Source of the DNA: Paracyclopina nana
Taxonomy: Eukaryota > Arthropoda > Copepoda > Cyclopoida > Cyclopettidae
NCBI GenBank assembly: GCA_019096065.1
Contig: JAGUCH010000009.1
Location: forward strand, 630,001-694,000
Direction: 5' to 3'
Length of the DNA: 64,000 nucleotides
The notes below the pieces were generated by a model that saw only the letters and a list, made by a program, of their open reading frames with translations, had not been told where the DNA came from and ran no database searches. Position 1 is the first letter of the stretch; every line of letters begins with the position of its first letter. The translations under genes were made by a program, and so were the position numbers. Shown here in pieces: positions 54,615 through 64,000 of the stretch.

Positions 54615-55613
54615 TCAAGTTTGACTACCATAACTCGAGGTATGTAAAAGTTTGTCTTCGTCTTCGTGTAGTAGATGTAAAGCTCCGTGTTTAACCATGT
54701 CTTCAATGGCTTTGTCTACTTGTTTCATGTTTTTAGGACCTAATTTGTCCTCTTGTTTCTTTTCGAAAGTGTAGACCTGATAGTAATTGTTTGGTAGTGG
54801 AGGTGGATCTGGCCATGAGTACCAGGGTACATCCATTTCTTTGTTTCCTTTGGCATTTGTGTGGATGCTGCCTTTTATGATTTCTCGGGCCTTTATTTCA
54901 TCTGCCGTTAGGTATTTGTTACTTTTAATTAGTTTTAGGCCTAGACTGTCGTCATCAAACAGTGCATACATGATTTCCTTCAGTTCAGGGCATTCGTTTT
55001 GCACTATTTCATGAGTCAGAAGCGTGGCGCTTGAATTGTGTTTTGAGTCCGTATTTGAGTAGGTCAATGTGTTGCCAAAGATTGTCTCTCGAACTAGTGG
55101 CGAGTTTTCCATTCTGGATGAGGTGTCTTTGAAGCTTGTGTGTAGGGTTGGATAATTGATTCCTAGTAGGATTTCCACAGGTCCATTATGTAGTTTTGGA
55201 AGGTTGATGGGCTTCAAAAAGTCAAATTGCCTCTTAAGTTTGTCATAGTTAGGCAATTTTATTAATTTGTTGATGCCATCAGACGTGTATGCTTGGATTT
55301 CGAAGTTTTGTTTCATTTTGAAGATTGGTCTGATGTTAATTTTGCATCTGTAGCTTTTCATGTCTTGTATTTTGTCATTTATGGTTGAGACTGAGTAGTT
55401 GACTTTTTGTCCTTGAAGATTTAGAGCTTTGTGAAGACTAGTGCTGATGAATGTGTTGCTCGAGGCCTCATCTAGTACCATGTTAGTCTTCAGTTGCTTG
55501 TCGCCGTTTGATACTATGACAGGGACTACTCTAAAGCATTTATTTGTGGTTAGCTTAGATAGATTTAACTGTCTTTTGATTTCTATCATTTGTAAGGCGA
55601 CTGCTTCAGGCAT
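54615..55613 (-). pseudogene. Element C aspartic protease region
   Basis: A 332-codon open stretch carries the protease. The catalytic aspartate is in NMVLDEASSNTFIS, where the usual D-S-G is altered to D-E-A, and the second hydrophobic strand is EILLGINYP. The segment leading to RT (KKQEDKLGPKNMKQVD) follows. The frame ends at 54615, where the RT fingers begin in another frame. The change at the active-site triad and the frameshifts suggest a dead copy. Confidence 0.7.
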
Positions 55614-55621
55614 TTTAGTTG

Positions 55622-58013
55622 CTACGTTATTGCTTCGCTCGGTTTGCTGCTTTCTAAAAAACTGTTTTGCTCGAGCAGCGTGGCTAGCGTAGTTTCAATT
55701 TTTTCCAGTTTTTTGTCTATGTTTTGAGACAATGACTCTTTTTGTCTGTTGTCAAAGTGTTTGTGCATGAGGCCGTGATGTTGGCCATTGCAAGCTTTGC
55801 ATTTTGGGGCTTTGCATGAATTCCTTCTGTGTTTTGAGGTTAGGCACCGCATGCAGACTCATTTTTCTATGCATTTTTTGTACTTGTCTTTTGCTGCCAT
55901 TTTGTAAAAGACTCTGCATTTTGGCAGCGTGTGGTCGTCTTTGTTACATATTGGGCAGCCAGACAAGGTTTCGTCTTGGGTTGCAGTGGCCAGGCACGTT
56001 TCTGAGAAATCAGACGAATAGTCGGATTCGACTTCGGTGTCTGAGTCAGAACGGACTAGCAAAGTTGTCTCGGCTTTCTTTTTAGTTTTTGTAGCCGTGC
56101 CTTCTGTTTTTAGAGTTTTTTCATACTCGTTCAACCTGTTTAATGACATGTGCCATTCCATGAACTGTAATACTGATTCTGTGTTCAATGTCAGGTTTTT
56201 GGATTCGATGTACGTTTCAAACGCCATTTTGGAGGACTCTTTCCATTGGATGCCAAAAGGAATCGTTTGGATGCCCATGTCTGGATCGCATTTGAGACTT
56301 TCTCCTTCATCTCTGTAGTGTTTTCGCAGAGCATAAATGACGTCTTTATATTCAATGAGTAAGTCCTTGTTTGAGTGATCTAAAGGTCGAAGGCTGCATA
56401 GTTTGTTCATCAAGTTGCCTGTGCGCCCTTTTTGATGGGCATAGAGCAAGTCTAGCCTTTCAATGGCGTTTGCCAGGTTTCTCAAGTTTAGAGGCTTGCA
56501 GTCTTTGACCTCAGTGAGAGCTTCACCTTCAACACAGTCTGCTAGGATCATTAGTTTGTCAGCCGGGGAAATAGTGGTGTTTTTAATGACTTTCAGGAAA
56601 AACCTATCTGCAAAGTCTGGGTAGTCTCCCATGTTGCCCGTGAATTTCACTTTGAGGTTGTCGGTGTCTTTGGGCAATTTTTCCTTTTTTGGGTCGAATA
56701 TTTGGCTTAGTTTGAAAGCCCTTTTGTAGAGGTCTGACCACTGTGTTATGGGGTCTTTCTCTGCTTTTCTGAGAATGGAATTGCGGTCTGTTTTTATAGT
56801 GATGAATAGTTCGTCTTCATCACTTGACGGCGAAGGGGATCTGTGTCCAGATCCTCGTTTTCGATAAGAATTTTCTGTTTTTTCATTTCCATTGCCATTG
56901 GTATTGCCATTTGGGTTTGGTCCCTTTATGTGTGAGACTGGCCAGTTTTCTGTTTTCGTTGGATTGGGTGTCAGTTCTAGCTTTGGAGCCATCATGTTTT
57001 GCCTCTGTATTGTGAGGTCCAGATCTTCAAATGCCCTTTTTTCGAAGCTTTTCATTTCTCCGTCTGGGTTGCTGTTGGATGCCTCTGGCACTTTAGGGGT
57101 TTGTTTTGGAGCTTGTTTTCGAGGTGGGGCAGGTGTAGACGTTGGGGCTGAAGCTTTTGATTGGGGCAGTTTCAAAGTCCTTAGTAAAGCTCCTGAGCTG
57201 CTGCGATGGCGCCTTATATGCCCTTGGAAGGATCTGTCTCGAGTCCAGTTTTGTATGCTTGAAAGCATCCTTGGCTTCCTGAGCTTTTAGCACAACTTTT
57301 GATTCCATTTCATCCAGGATTTGCTTTCGCGTTTGGTACAAGTCCGGATTCGGGTCATTCTCATAAGTTTCAATTTTACTTTTCAGGTCCGAGATGAAAT
57401 ACTTGAGTTGTTTGTATAAGTCATTGGCTTTTGCGTTTTCCGGAATGGATAGATCAAAAGGCAATTGTTTGGCTTTCATTGTCCCCGCGGAGGGTTTCTC
57501 TTTTTTCGAGTAGTTCCTCTCTAGTTTTGTTGCCCAGGTTCGAATGCTTTGAATAGTCGAGGTCTTTGAAGTCGCAGACGTAGGATGATTCTGCGAAGGA
57601 GACTTGTAACTCATCCGGGTGAAGTTTTTCATATTCAGCCTGGTACTTTGAATTGAGCGAATCAAGCTCGTCTCCGGATTAATAGTTTTTCAAGTTTGAC
57701 ATCGAGGTCTCGAGCGCAGTCATCGTGGTCCGTGCCATCATCGTAGTCAACATAGTCCATTTTGTAGACTGAGTTGATCCTTTCTTGGAGGACGGCTAGA
57801 TCTGGTTTAAAGTCTTTTAAAGCTCTAATTTTCGATTTGATGTCGCTTTTCATGACGGCTACTGGAATTTTGCGCCATTCAATGAAGATGTCAGCGACTC
57901 ATTTGAGTTCTTCTTCAATGTCTTTTATAGCATCCTTCCAATGCTGGCTGGTATCCTCTTCAGAATTCGTGCTTGTCTTTAGAAAGTTTGAAGCCATTTT
58001 GATGTGGAATTGA
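55622..58013 (-). pseudogene. Element C Gag (Pao type), with stops and shifts
   Basis: Reading starts at ATG 58013 (MASNFLKTSTNSEEDT), meets a TGA after 32 codons, and continues in the same frame to 57662. It then shifts twice into the long frame 57268-55859. That frame holds a helical domain (FTGNMGDYPDFADRFFLKVI, LADCVEGEAL) typical of Pao Gag, then a CPICNKDDHTLPKC knuckle. A second Cys/His motif (CKACNGQHHGLMHKH) and a coiled coil follow in the next frame, to 55622. BEL/Pao elements normally encode Gag-Pol in one ORF. Confidence 0.75.
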
Positions 58014-58712
58014 AGGTGAACAAGTTTTTATCACGAATGAGTTTTATTTTTCGTATAGACACTAAGTTGTACTGTAAATCAGAAGTTTTGAATGACAAGT
58101 AGACAATAGTTTTTACAGATTGATAGATGGTGGCAATCCTTTTGGAGATTTGGAGGATTGCCTGGGTTGGGTTCACTGTAAGAAAGTTTTGAAGAAGTTT
58201 GATGGGAAAGTTTTTGTGTAGAAAGGGAAGGTTTGGAAGAAAATGACGATTTCGGAGCTCTGATGCCTCGGGATTATACGAATGCCAGGGGATTTCGCTT
58301 GTCTGATGGTCATATGCCAAATGGAAGCTCAGGTTTGATGATGCTTTCGAAGTTCTGATGCCACAGGATTGGTTTGATGCTGTGGGATTTCACTTCTCTG
58401 AGGATCACCTAAAGCCGAGTTGCCACGTGGTTTTTTGATCACTGGCTCACGGGATTTCAACGCCGCTTTTCAGCATGTTTTCTGATGCCGCTTGCAAGGA
58501 TCAGTTTAATAGCTTTCGCCAATCACAGGATTTTGCCGCCGCTTTTCAGAGTGTTTTCTGATGCCGTGAAAGAGATTGCCGTTAGCTGAAATAAACGGGA
58601 TTTCAACACGAGGTTTCTGATGCCGTTTTATTTGAGCCCCAAGAGCTACTGCATTCAATACTTACCTGCGGTTATACAGGGGCTGAGTTGGTCCTGTACA
58701 CGTTGGGCGCCA

Positions 58713-58942
58713 TGTACGCAATGTCGTCGCAAGAATACTGAAGTCCTTGGAAGAATTGCAGATGACAGTATGATGCAGTATTGTTTTTCAGGTTTTAATG
58801 AAACTATGAAGTTTTCAATAAAGACGTGGAAACGATGAATGCAAAATGGTAATTGACTGTTTTATTCAGCTGATCAGCTTACACCACGAAATGAGACTAA
58901 TTGAAAGGTGGGAACATTCAAACAGTTGGCGAAGTTCGAACA
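58713..58942 (-). repeat. 5' LTR of element C
   Basis: This LTR of ~230 bp runs TGTTCGAACTTCGCC...TGCGTACA in element orientation and contains TGAATAAAACAG. The PBS TGGCGCCCAACGTGTACAGG lies at 58693-58712. Confidence 0.88.
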
Positions 58943-59412
58943 ATATATCAAAGTCATCCATATTGTCATCACTGTCCAACTCCTCATCTGCATGCTCAAG
59001 AACAAGTGGTTTGATTTCATTCACATAAACATCATCAACATGGCTTTCAATTGGACTGTCTGAGTCACTGGAATCTTCCTCCAATGAATCCTCAATGAAC
59101 GTTTGCTCATTGTTAATTAAGTAGTCACTACTGTTGAGGGTCAGGTGGCCAATATCTGTCTTGGCTGCTATTAGCGCCTTCATCAACAATTTGAGGCATT
59201 TCAGGTGGAGTTCCAACTGTCGGATCAATGACCTCTCTTTCTCTTCTTGGCATTTGAGTTGACTTTGCCGGCGGAGTGAAAACAGTGTTGTTGCTCCATT
59301 CTCCATCATACAACTCTTGAGTGCCATAATCTTGGCTTGAATGAATTGAAATATTCAATATTAAGAAGTAGCAGTAAGCCTTGCATTTCAAATTGGATCG
59401 GCACAAACTCAT
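58943..59412 (-). pseudogene. CACTA-like gene: N-terminal exon right of element C
   Basis: After an acceptor-like TTCATTCAAG near 59335, one frame codes for SSQDYGTQELYDGEWSNNT and then PPAKSTQMPRRERE. After a single-base shift, a strongly acidic stretch follows (IEDSLEEDSSDSDSPIE, DEELDSDDNMDDFDI) that reaches the element C insertion site. Acidic, serine-rich N-termini are common in such transposases. Together with the part left of C it shows one gene split by the retrotransposon. Confidence 0.45.
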
Positions 59413-59973
59413 CCACAGTTGGCAGATTGGCTACGAAGGATTTCTTCCGCCTTTATTCGGTCAAGTTCGATTTGCGCCTTGCGCTTCAGTTCTTTCTCCC
59501 TTTCTCGTTACGTCCTTTTTCGCTTGTTGGGCCTTGTCAAAGTAGCACTTTTTTTAGCCAAGTTCAAGTAATGGCATCGTTAGTTGTTGTTTGGCGTCGT
59601 TTGGCGTCAGCTGCCGCATCAGCAGTTGCAGACGGAACGTGCAAAAGTGTTTGTAACGCAACCTGTAAGTATTTTTAGAAATGGTTTTAAATGCGTTCAA
59701 CAAAACCTACAATGATATTGAAATGAAATTCGAAATGCATAGACATTAATAATTATATTGCTTTAATTTCTTTTGCTCAAATCGTCATATTCAATGAAAT
59801 TTTTGCCTATAAGTTACTTTGGTCATGAAAAGACTTATTGAAGTTATGGCAAGAATATTCTGGAATAAAAAGCTGCCGCGAAACAATTAAAAAAACAGTC
59901 AAATCGCAATAGGTGAAAATAACCGGCGGCGAATCTTCAAAAAAGTTTCAATTCGTTGAATAAGGCGTTAGAA
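59413..59973. other. Possible divergent promoter region
   Basis: This stretch separates the minus-strand CACTA-like N-terminus from the plus-strand decayed gene. A charged minus-strand stretch (KRKAQIELDRIKAEEILRSQ) at about 59420-59530 may be an eroded first exon. No terminal inverted repeat was identified. Confidence 0.35.
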
Positions 59974-61002
59974 ATGGCTCTGGATGGACCAAAGGACGAT
60001 CCTGGGACTGAGAACGACAGAGTTGTTGTGCTTTACCTCAATGAGAGCCCGCCGGCGGCTCATTTAGGCTTAGAGATGTCCTCCCAAGTGGCCGTACTGT
60101 CGCCGAGACGATCACATTCGATGTGAAGAATCCTCTTACAACTGCAAATCGTTTGAGGACTTTCAAATACCAAGAAAAGGGAGAATCTGGCTGGCGCGAA
60201 TTTTCTGTGTTCGCACGTTTGGAAAAAGGTAATAATAAGTTGACACAACAACATTTTCAAATAAGTAATGGGTAGTTTATTTTAGGTTTGGAGCTACACA
60301 GAATCAGGGACATCACCACCAGGATTAATAAGCAATTCCAAGGAGTTAATGAGGCCGGAAAAAGGTTGGCGATCAAATCCATTGTGGTTAACAACTTCCC
60401 TGAATAAGCGACCGTGAAGTACAACTACCCACAATTCGCTGCAAGTGGAAAAGTCATTTATAGCTTGTGGAAGGAAACCTCAACAAGGTCGAAGTCAAGG
60501 AGGAAAGCTACTGCGCCTTCTCCTGCACCATCATCAGTTCCGACAACTGCATCAACAGCATCAATTGCCTCGGCTCAAGCTGCTGATGAAGGGGATAATG
60601 ACATTGTCCAATTGTCATCATCATCTGATGAACCTTTGACCAGCCCAGTGAAGGCCGATAAGGTAATTGCAAAGCTAATTAGAAATGTCTTTGCCATCAT
60701 AATATTTACTTTTTCAGGGAACAAGCCAGGAAGTACTGACTGTCACAGTGCCAGTGGTTCAGCAGCCCGTTGATGACAAAGTGGCAACTCCATTTGAAAG
60801 CCTCAATAAGGAAGAGAAAGAGGAGATCCTCACCAAAGTTCGGGAATTGGAAATGAAGCTTTTCTTGAAAGAGGCTGTTAAAGAGGTTTATAAGGAATGC
60901 ATTCAGCCACAACTTGATGCAATGGATGCCAAAATTGATGAACTGTCCAAAAAGTTTGAAAGTGAGATTAAGGCATTGAAGGAAAAGCCTAGCTGACATG
61001 AT
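59974..61002 (+). pseudogene. Decayed multi-exon gene of unknown identity
   Basis: Three exons are supported by clean splice sites: 59974-60228 (GAAAAAG|GTAATA), 60286-60662 (TTTTAG| and GATAAG|GTAATT) and 60718-61002 (TTTTTCAG| and GAT|GTAAGT). The first exon starts MALDGPKDDPGTEND and shifts frame near 60064. The second holds FSVFARLEKG and DITTRINKQFQG, and a TAA at 60405. Then come a Ser/Thr/Ala-rich linker and a charged coiled coil (NKEEKEEILTKVRELEMKLF, DELSKKFESEIKALK). The order of folded N-terminal domain, linker and coiled coil suggests a DNA-binding or accessory transposon protein. Confidence 0.4.
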
Positions 61003-61129
61003 GTAAGTATACTATCCATTAAAGGGAGCTAAATGGTTAATTCCAATTGTATTTTATTAAGAGAACAATGGGGATCTGCAACGAAATTAAGATGTTGCTT
61101 TCTAACCTTTCTTTCTTCAATTGAAACGG

Positions 61130-61532
61130 GGAAGTCAAGAGGCAGATTGATGTCAACATGGCGAGTAATGCAGACTCGCAAGCTAGAGCAATGTCAATCA
61201 TTGCAAGGGCGCTCACATGGGACTTGATGGGCCAAGCATGCGACGTGTATTTTGCCATTCATCTTGTGCAGGGCGTATTAGTGGGTTATCTCATGCCATG
61301 CTTCAAGTGAGTGGACAATGAGATCAACTACTACATTGCTAAAGCAGTGTGTAAGAAATTCTTCAGCATCAATGGTCTTGCACATTTAGTGCACAAACAC
61401 CCTGCCAAGTAAGTCGATTATAAAGATTTGCACGGTTGTAACAAAAAAAAATAACTTTTACAGTTTGAAGAAAGTTTACTTTTTCAAACGGCCTGTCCCA
61501 CCCACCATCATGAAATTTATTGAGACGAGGCT
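61130..61532 (+). pseudogene. Further exon-like stretch, cut by LTR D
   Basis: An open stretch contains MASNADSQARAMSIIARALT, then YFAIHLVQGVLVGYLMPCFK, a stop, and INYYIAKAVCKKFFSINGLA in the same frame up to a donor-like CCAAG|TAAGTC. After an acceptor (TTTTACAG) a second piece reads KKVYFFKRPVPPT. It is probably the 3' part of the preceding decayed gene, ended by the LTR at 61533. Confidence 0.3.
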
Positions 61533-61752
61533 TGTAGCATGTCTAATGTGCAAAATGAACTTGCACATTGCGTCTTCCTACTTCCTTGCAACCTTTGATT
61601 CCGCATAGCAACACTTCCACCATTGAGCTGACTTTATCTTTGCACTTCCCTGTCTGGGTCTATAAATATGCTTGGTCCTTCAAATAAAGCAACTAGTTAT
61701 ATTCAGAGATTCGCAGAGAGTAGGCCATTTTGTACCGCATTCATAGGAGACA
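61533..61752 (+). repeat. LTR of Gypsy-type element D
   Basis: This ~220-bp stretch starts TGTAGCATGTC and ends GGAGACA. It holds GTCTATAAATATGC and CAAATAAAGC in the order expected for U3-R. Three bases downstream a MITE is inserted, and past it is a PBS-like TTTGGTGGCAAC matching element B's leader. No 3' LTR is present in the window. Confidence 0.6.
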
Positions 61753-61755
61753 CTA

Positions 61756-62359
61756 CACATTGACTTGAAGGAGGTCCTAACCCAAGCTCTTTACAACACC
61801 CAAAAAATATACATTTTCTGAAAGCTTATGTTCTCAGGGTTCATTTGGTAGTAATTTTAAAATCCTGGCCTATGGCTTCCCATAACATAAAATTTTCAAA
61901 AACGTCTAGCACCTACAGTTTATTATCTTTTGAGATTCTTTATAGCAATGACCCCCTCTGAAAAGAAAAGATCTAACTTTTTGTATTTCATAAGTAAGTC
62001 TGTAAAATGCACTAAAGTTGAGATATTTGCTACTAAGCTTATTATGTAAAATTAATCTAGTTGGTAGTAATCCACTTTTAGCGTAGCTATATCTCCCTTT
62101 CTGTTCATCCTAGCGATTTTACTATGAAGTAACTAAAGTTATATTTTTGAATTTTAGTGGGGGTCATTGAAGCTAACTATCCCCAAAAAATGAGCCGTTT
62201 TTGCGCTAGACGTTTTTTTAAATTTTATGTTATTGGAAGCGATAGGCCAGGATTTTTATTTTATCACCAAATGAACCCTTGGGACATAAGCTTTCAGAAA
62301 ATATATAATTCTTGGGTGTTGTAAGTAGTTTGGGTTAGGTCCTTAGTCAAGTCAATGTG
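61756..62359. mobile_element. 604-bp MITE with 130-bp inverted arms and ACTA duplication
   Basis: Inverted repeats of about 130 bp (ends CACATTGACTTG) face each other at 61756-61890 and 62220-62359. Words such as CTGAAAGCTTATG and GGTTCATTTGGT occur in both arms. The target duplicate ACTA flanks it (61752-61755 and 62360-62363). There is no ORF. It sits between LTR D and the primer-binding site. Confidence 0.8.
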
Positions 62360-62464
62360 ACTATTTGGTGGCAACATTTATCGAACCTACACGCCTGCCT
62401 ACCCTGGGGAGGGGTATACATAAGTATTTTTACCACAGACAGAAATTAATTATCTAGTTCCAAA

Positions 62465-62820
62465 ATGGCAACAAATGATCCTCAACCGCCTGCCCCTACG
62501 GCAATGGAGAGAAGAAGCATAAAAGGTATTGACATCCCTAATTGGAATGGTGACCCTGAAATTGATCAACTCGGCGCCAGAGGGTGGACTCAACAAATTG
62601 ACATTTGTAAGAAGATAGGGAACTGGGATTCCCAGCTGACGGCCCAATATGCTGGCATGGCTCTGTGAGGGCCCGCGGGCATTTGGTACCAAGGCCTATT
62701 AGAGCAAGTTCCACAACCCTTTGAAGCAACCAATTGGGACGACAATGGAAACTGAAAAAAAGGAATGAAATTGATGGGCAACGAGCACATCACTTCCTTG
62801 GAACGGAACATAGCTGGAAT
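62465..62820 (+). pseudogene. Element D Gag N-terminus, decayed
   Basis: ATG at 62465 opens MATNDPQPPAPTAMERR, followed by IKGIDIPNWNGDPEIDQLG and AQYAGMAL, then a TGA. The same frame continues with GIWYQGLLEQV. Position by position this parallels element B Gag (AIKAIDLPEFSGDRSTDKLG, SYAALALKGKAGQWYN), so D belongs to a related Gypsy family. After about 62820 the similarity ends. Confidence 0.7.
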
Positions 62821-64000
62821 AAGACTGGACTGGACTGGATCTTCCCTGTGGAGCCCGTGGAGGCCAGGAGGCCATGTCTATTCAACGCAACATCACCACC
62901 TCAAAATCACCTAAACCTCCCTTCTTCCATCATCAATTCATCACCTCTAAACTCACTGCTGCTGCTGCTGCCTGCTAATGTGAGCCGTGCATGGGCACTC
63001 TACCTGACCTTGGTTAGAGGAGAAGTGGCTAGCCAGTGCACAGAGGATTTGCTAGCTGCTACATAGAGAAGCTGCATGCTGCCGCATGATGATGGGGAGA
63101 AGCAGATGGAAGCTGATGGAAAAGACCGCCTGCGCATCGACTGAAAAAGGGAGAAAAGACTCGGGGAGTTCGATGGGAGACTTCAGAGAAGCAAGATGTA
63201 GGCCTTAGAGCTCAAGGCCTACTGAGTGAGCTCTGCCTTGCTACTGTCTACCCAGAGTTTCTCCATAGTGTGCTGAGGCATGAAGAAGATGGCCACAAGA
63301 ATATTTACTGCTGTATTTAGTTCATTGTGCTAGTAGCCATTAATTTGTGTGATGTTGCAAACTGAGTGAATAGACTGACACCTGACCATAAATCGTATAT
63401 TGGTTCTCCTGGGCAGTTTTGCATTCAAGTCTGAGGTAGTTGAGGACGTCGAGGTCGAGGACTTGGATAGGGGACCTAATCACAGGTCTACAGCACTGTA
63501 GCTTGCCAAGAGATGTCCTCGCCAGAGTTGGAGCTCTGAGGTTGCGACTTCAGGTCCAAGGCGAGTGGAGCATCCGGTACAGCACCCGATGGCTGCGACC
63601 GGTACCGAGGCCATAAAGCCGATGCTAACCTTCCTAGGCTTTAGAGGGTGTGACCGTCGCACATCATTTTGGAGGCCCCGGAGGGATTGAGGCCACTTTC
63701 TCTCCAGATGGTTTGATCACCAAAGAAGAAAAGTCCCGTAAAATGTCTTGGTAGTGGATCAAGGCTCCTGTGCTGCCGGAGAGCAAGGAGGCAGATGGAG
63801 CGCAGGTTGGGCGGCACCCTGCTTGCGACCAGGGTGTGATAAAGTAAAAAGTCCCGAAGGCTGACGAGCTGATGTGGGCCGCTGTTCCAATGGCATGTGG
63901 GATCCTGAGCTATGGAAGCTATCGATAGAAGCTATGCTTGGAACCCATGTGTGCATTGATGCCTTTGCCGAGTCGAGGAGCACATGGATAATAGAGGCCA
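62821..64000. other. Right-edge sequence, not identified
   Basis: I see no terminal repeats, convincing splice-bounded exons or RNA genes. Short ORFs on both strands lack coding character. It may be further eroded element D sequence. Confidence 0.4.

Larger units (their letters stand above)
47075..58942 (-). mobile_element. BEL/Pao element C inside the CACTA-like gene
   Basis: A minus-strand LTR retrotransposon is flanked by a perfect 5-bp duplication, ATATA, the length expected for BEL/Pao. It has a PBS TGGCGCCCAACGTG directly next to the 5' LTR. Gag and Pol domains run protease, RT, RNase H, integrase. A further ORF follows pol. Two later insertions (51428-53861 and 49991-50705) interrupt pol. 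The LTRs differ by an indel and several substitutions, so C is older than A and B. Confidence 0.88.

Overview
This is a eukaryotic, animal genomic window, not a prokaryotic one. Coding sequence is split by spliceosomal introns, some of only 52-55 bp. There are no operons. Most of the sequence is transposable elements, foldback DNA and satellite. The host genes and element types (a NompC/TRPN N-terminus, BEL/Pao and Ty3/Gypsy elements with envelope genes, a CACTA-like transposase) point to an arthropod. A crustacean is plausible, but that is inference.

Layout. (1) 1-4150, minus strand: the first three coding exons of a nompC (TRPN mechanosensory channel) orthologue, running off the left edge, with minisatellites in its introns. 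(2) 4150-10700: AT-rich DNA with an 18-bp minisatellite (5.15-5.78 kb), another short tandem repeat (8.2 kb), a possible orphan exon (8.8 kb) and a tRNA-like composite mobile element (9.7-10.2 kb). (3) 10709-11730, minus: a two-exon seven-transmembrane receptor-like gene, then a possible secreted peptide ORF. (4) 12948-28987, plus: Ty3/Gypsy element A, with GTCG target duplication, near-identical LTRs, a deleted reverse-transcriptase core and a frameshifted glycoprotein gene of the Jingchuvirales-derived type. Nested inside it on the minus strand (16902-24036) is Gypsy element B, with a textbook -1 frameshift signal between gag and pol and an intact env that overlaps the end of pol. (5) 29248-32400: a giant palindrome made of two head-to-head copies of the composite element, its right arm broken by two further insertions. 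(6) 32758-40345: about 44 copies of a ~172-bp satellite. (7) 40707-43025, minus: the 3' exons of a Ly6-like membrane protein gene whose intron carries a 1.9-kb TIR element. A small inverted block of the satellite lies just upstream. (8) 45030-59412, minus: a decayed CACTA/EnSpm-like transposase gene split by BEL/Pao element C (47075-58942). Element C was itself hit by a 2.4-kb TTAA-flanked foldback element and another composite element. (9) 59974-61500, plus: a decayed multi-exon gene, then the LTR, leader and gag start of a further Gypsy element (D) with a MITE between LTR and primer-binding site. The last kilobase holds nothing I recognise.

The window is therefore a stack of nested insertions. 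B sits in A, and the foldback and composite elements sit in C, which sits in the CACTA-like gene. The host loci (nompC, the receptor, the Ly6-like gene) lie between or carry the repeats in introns. Element boundaries come mainly from target-site duplications and from reading frames that resume across insertions. All homology statements are recognition by eye; no database search was run.
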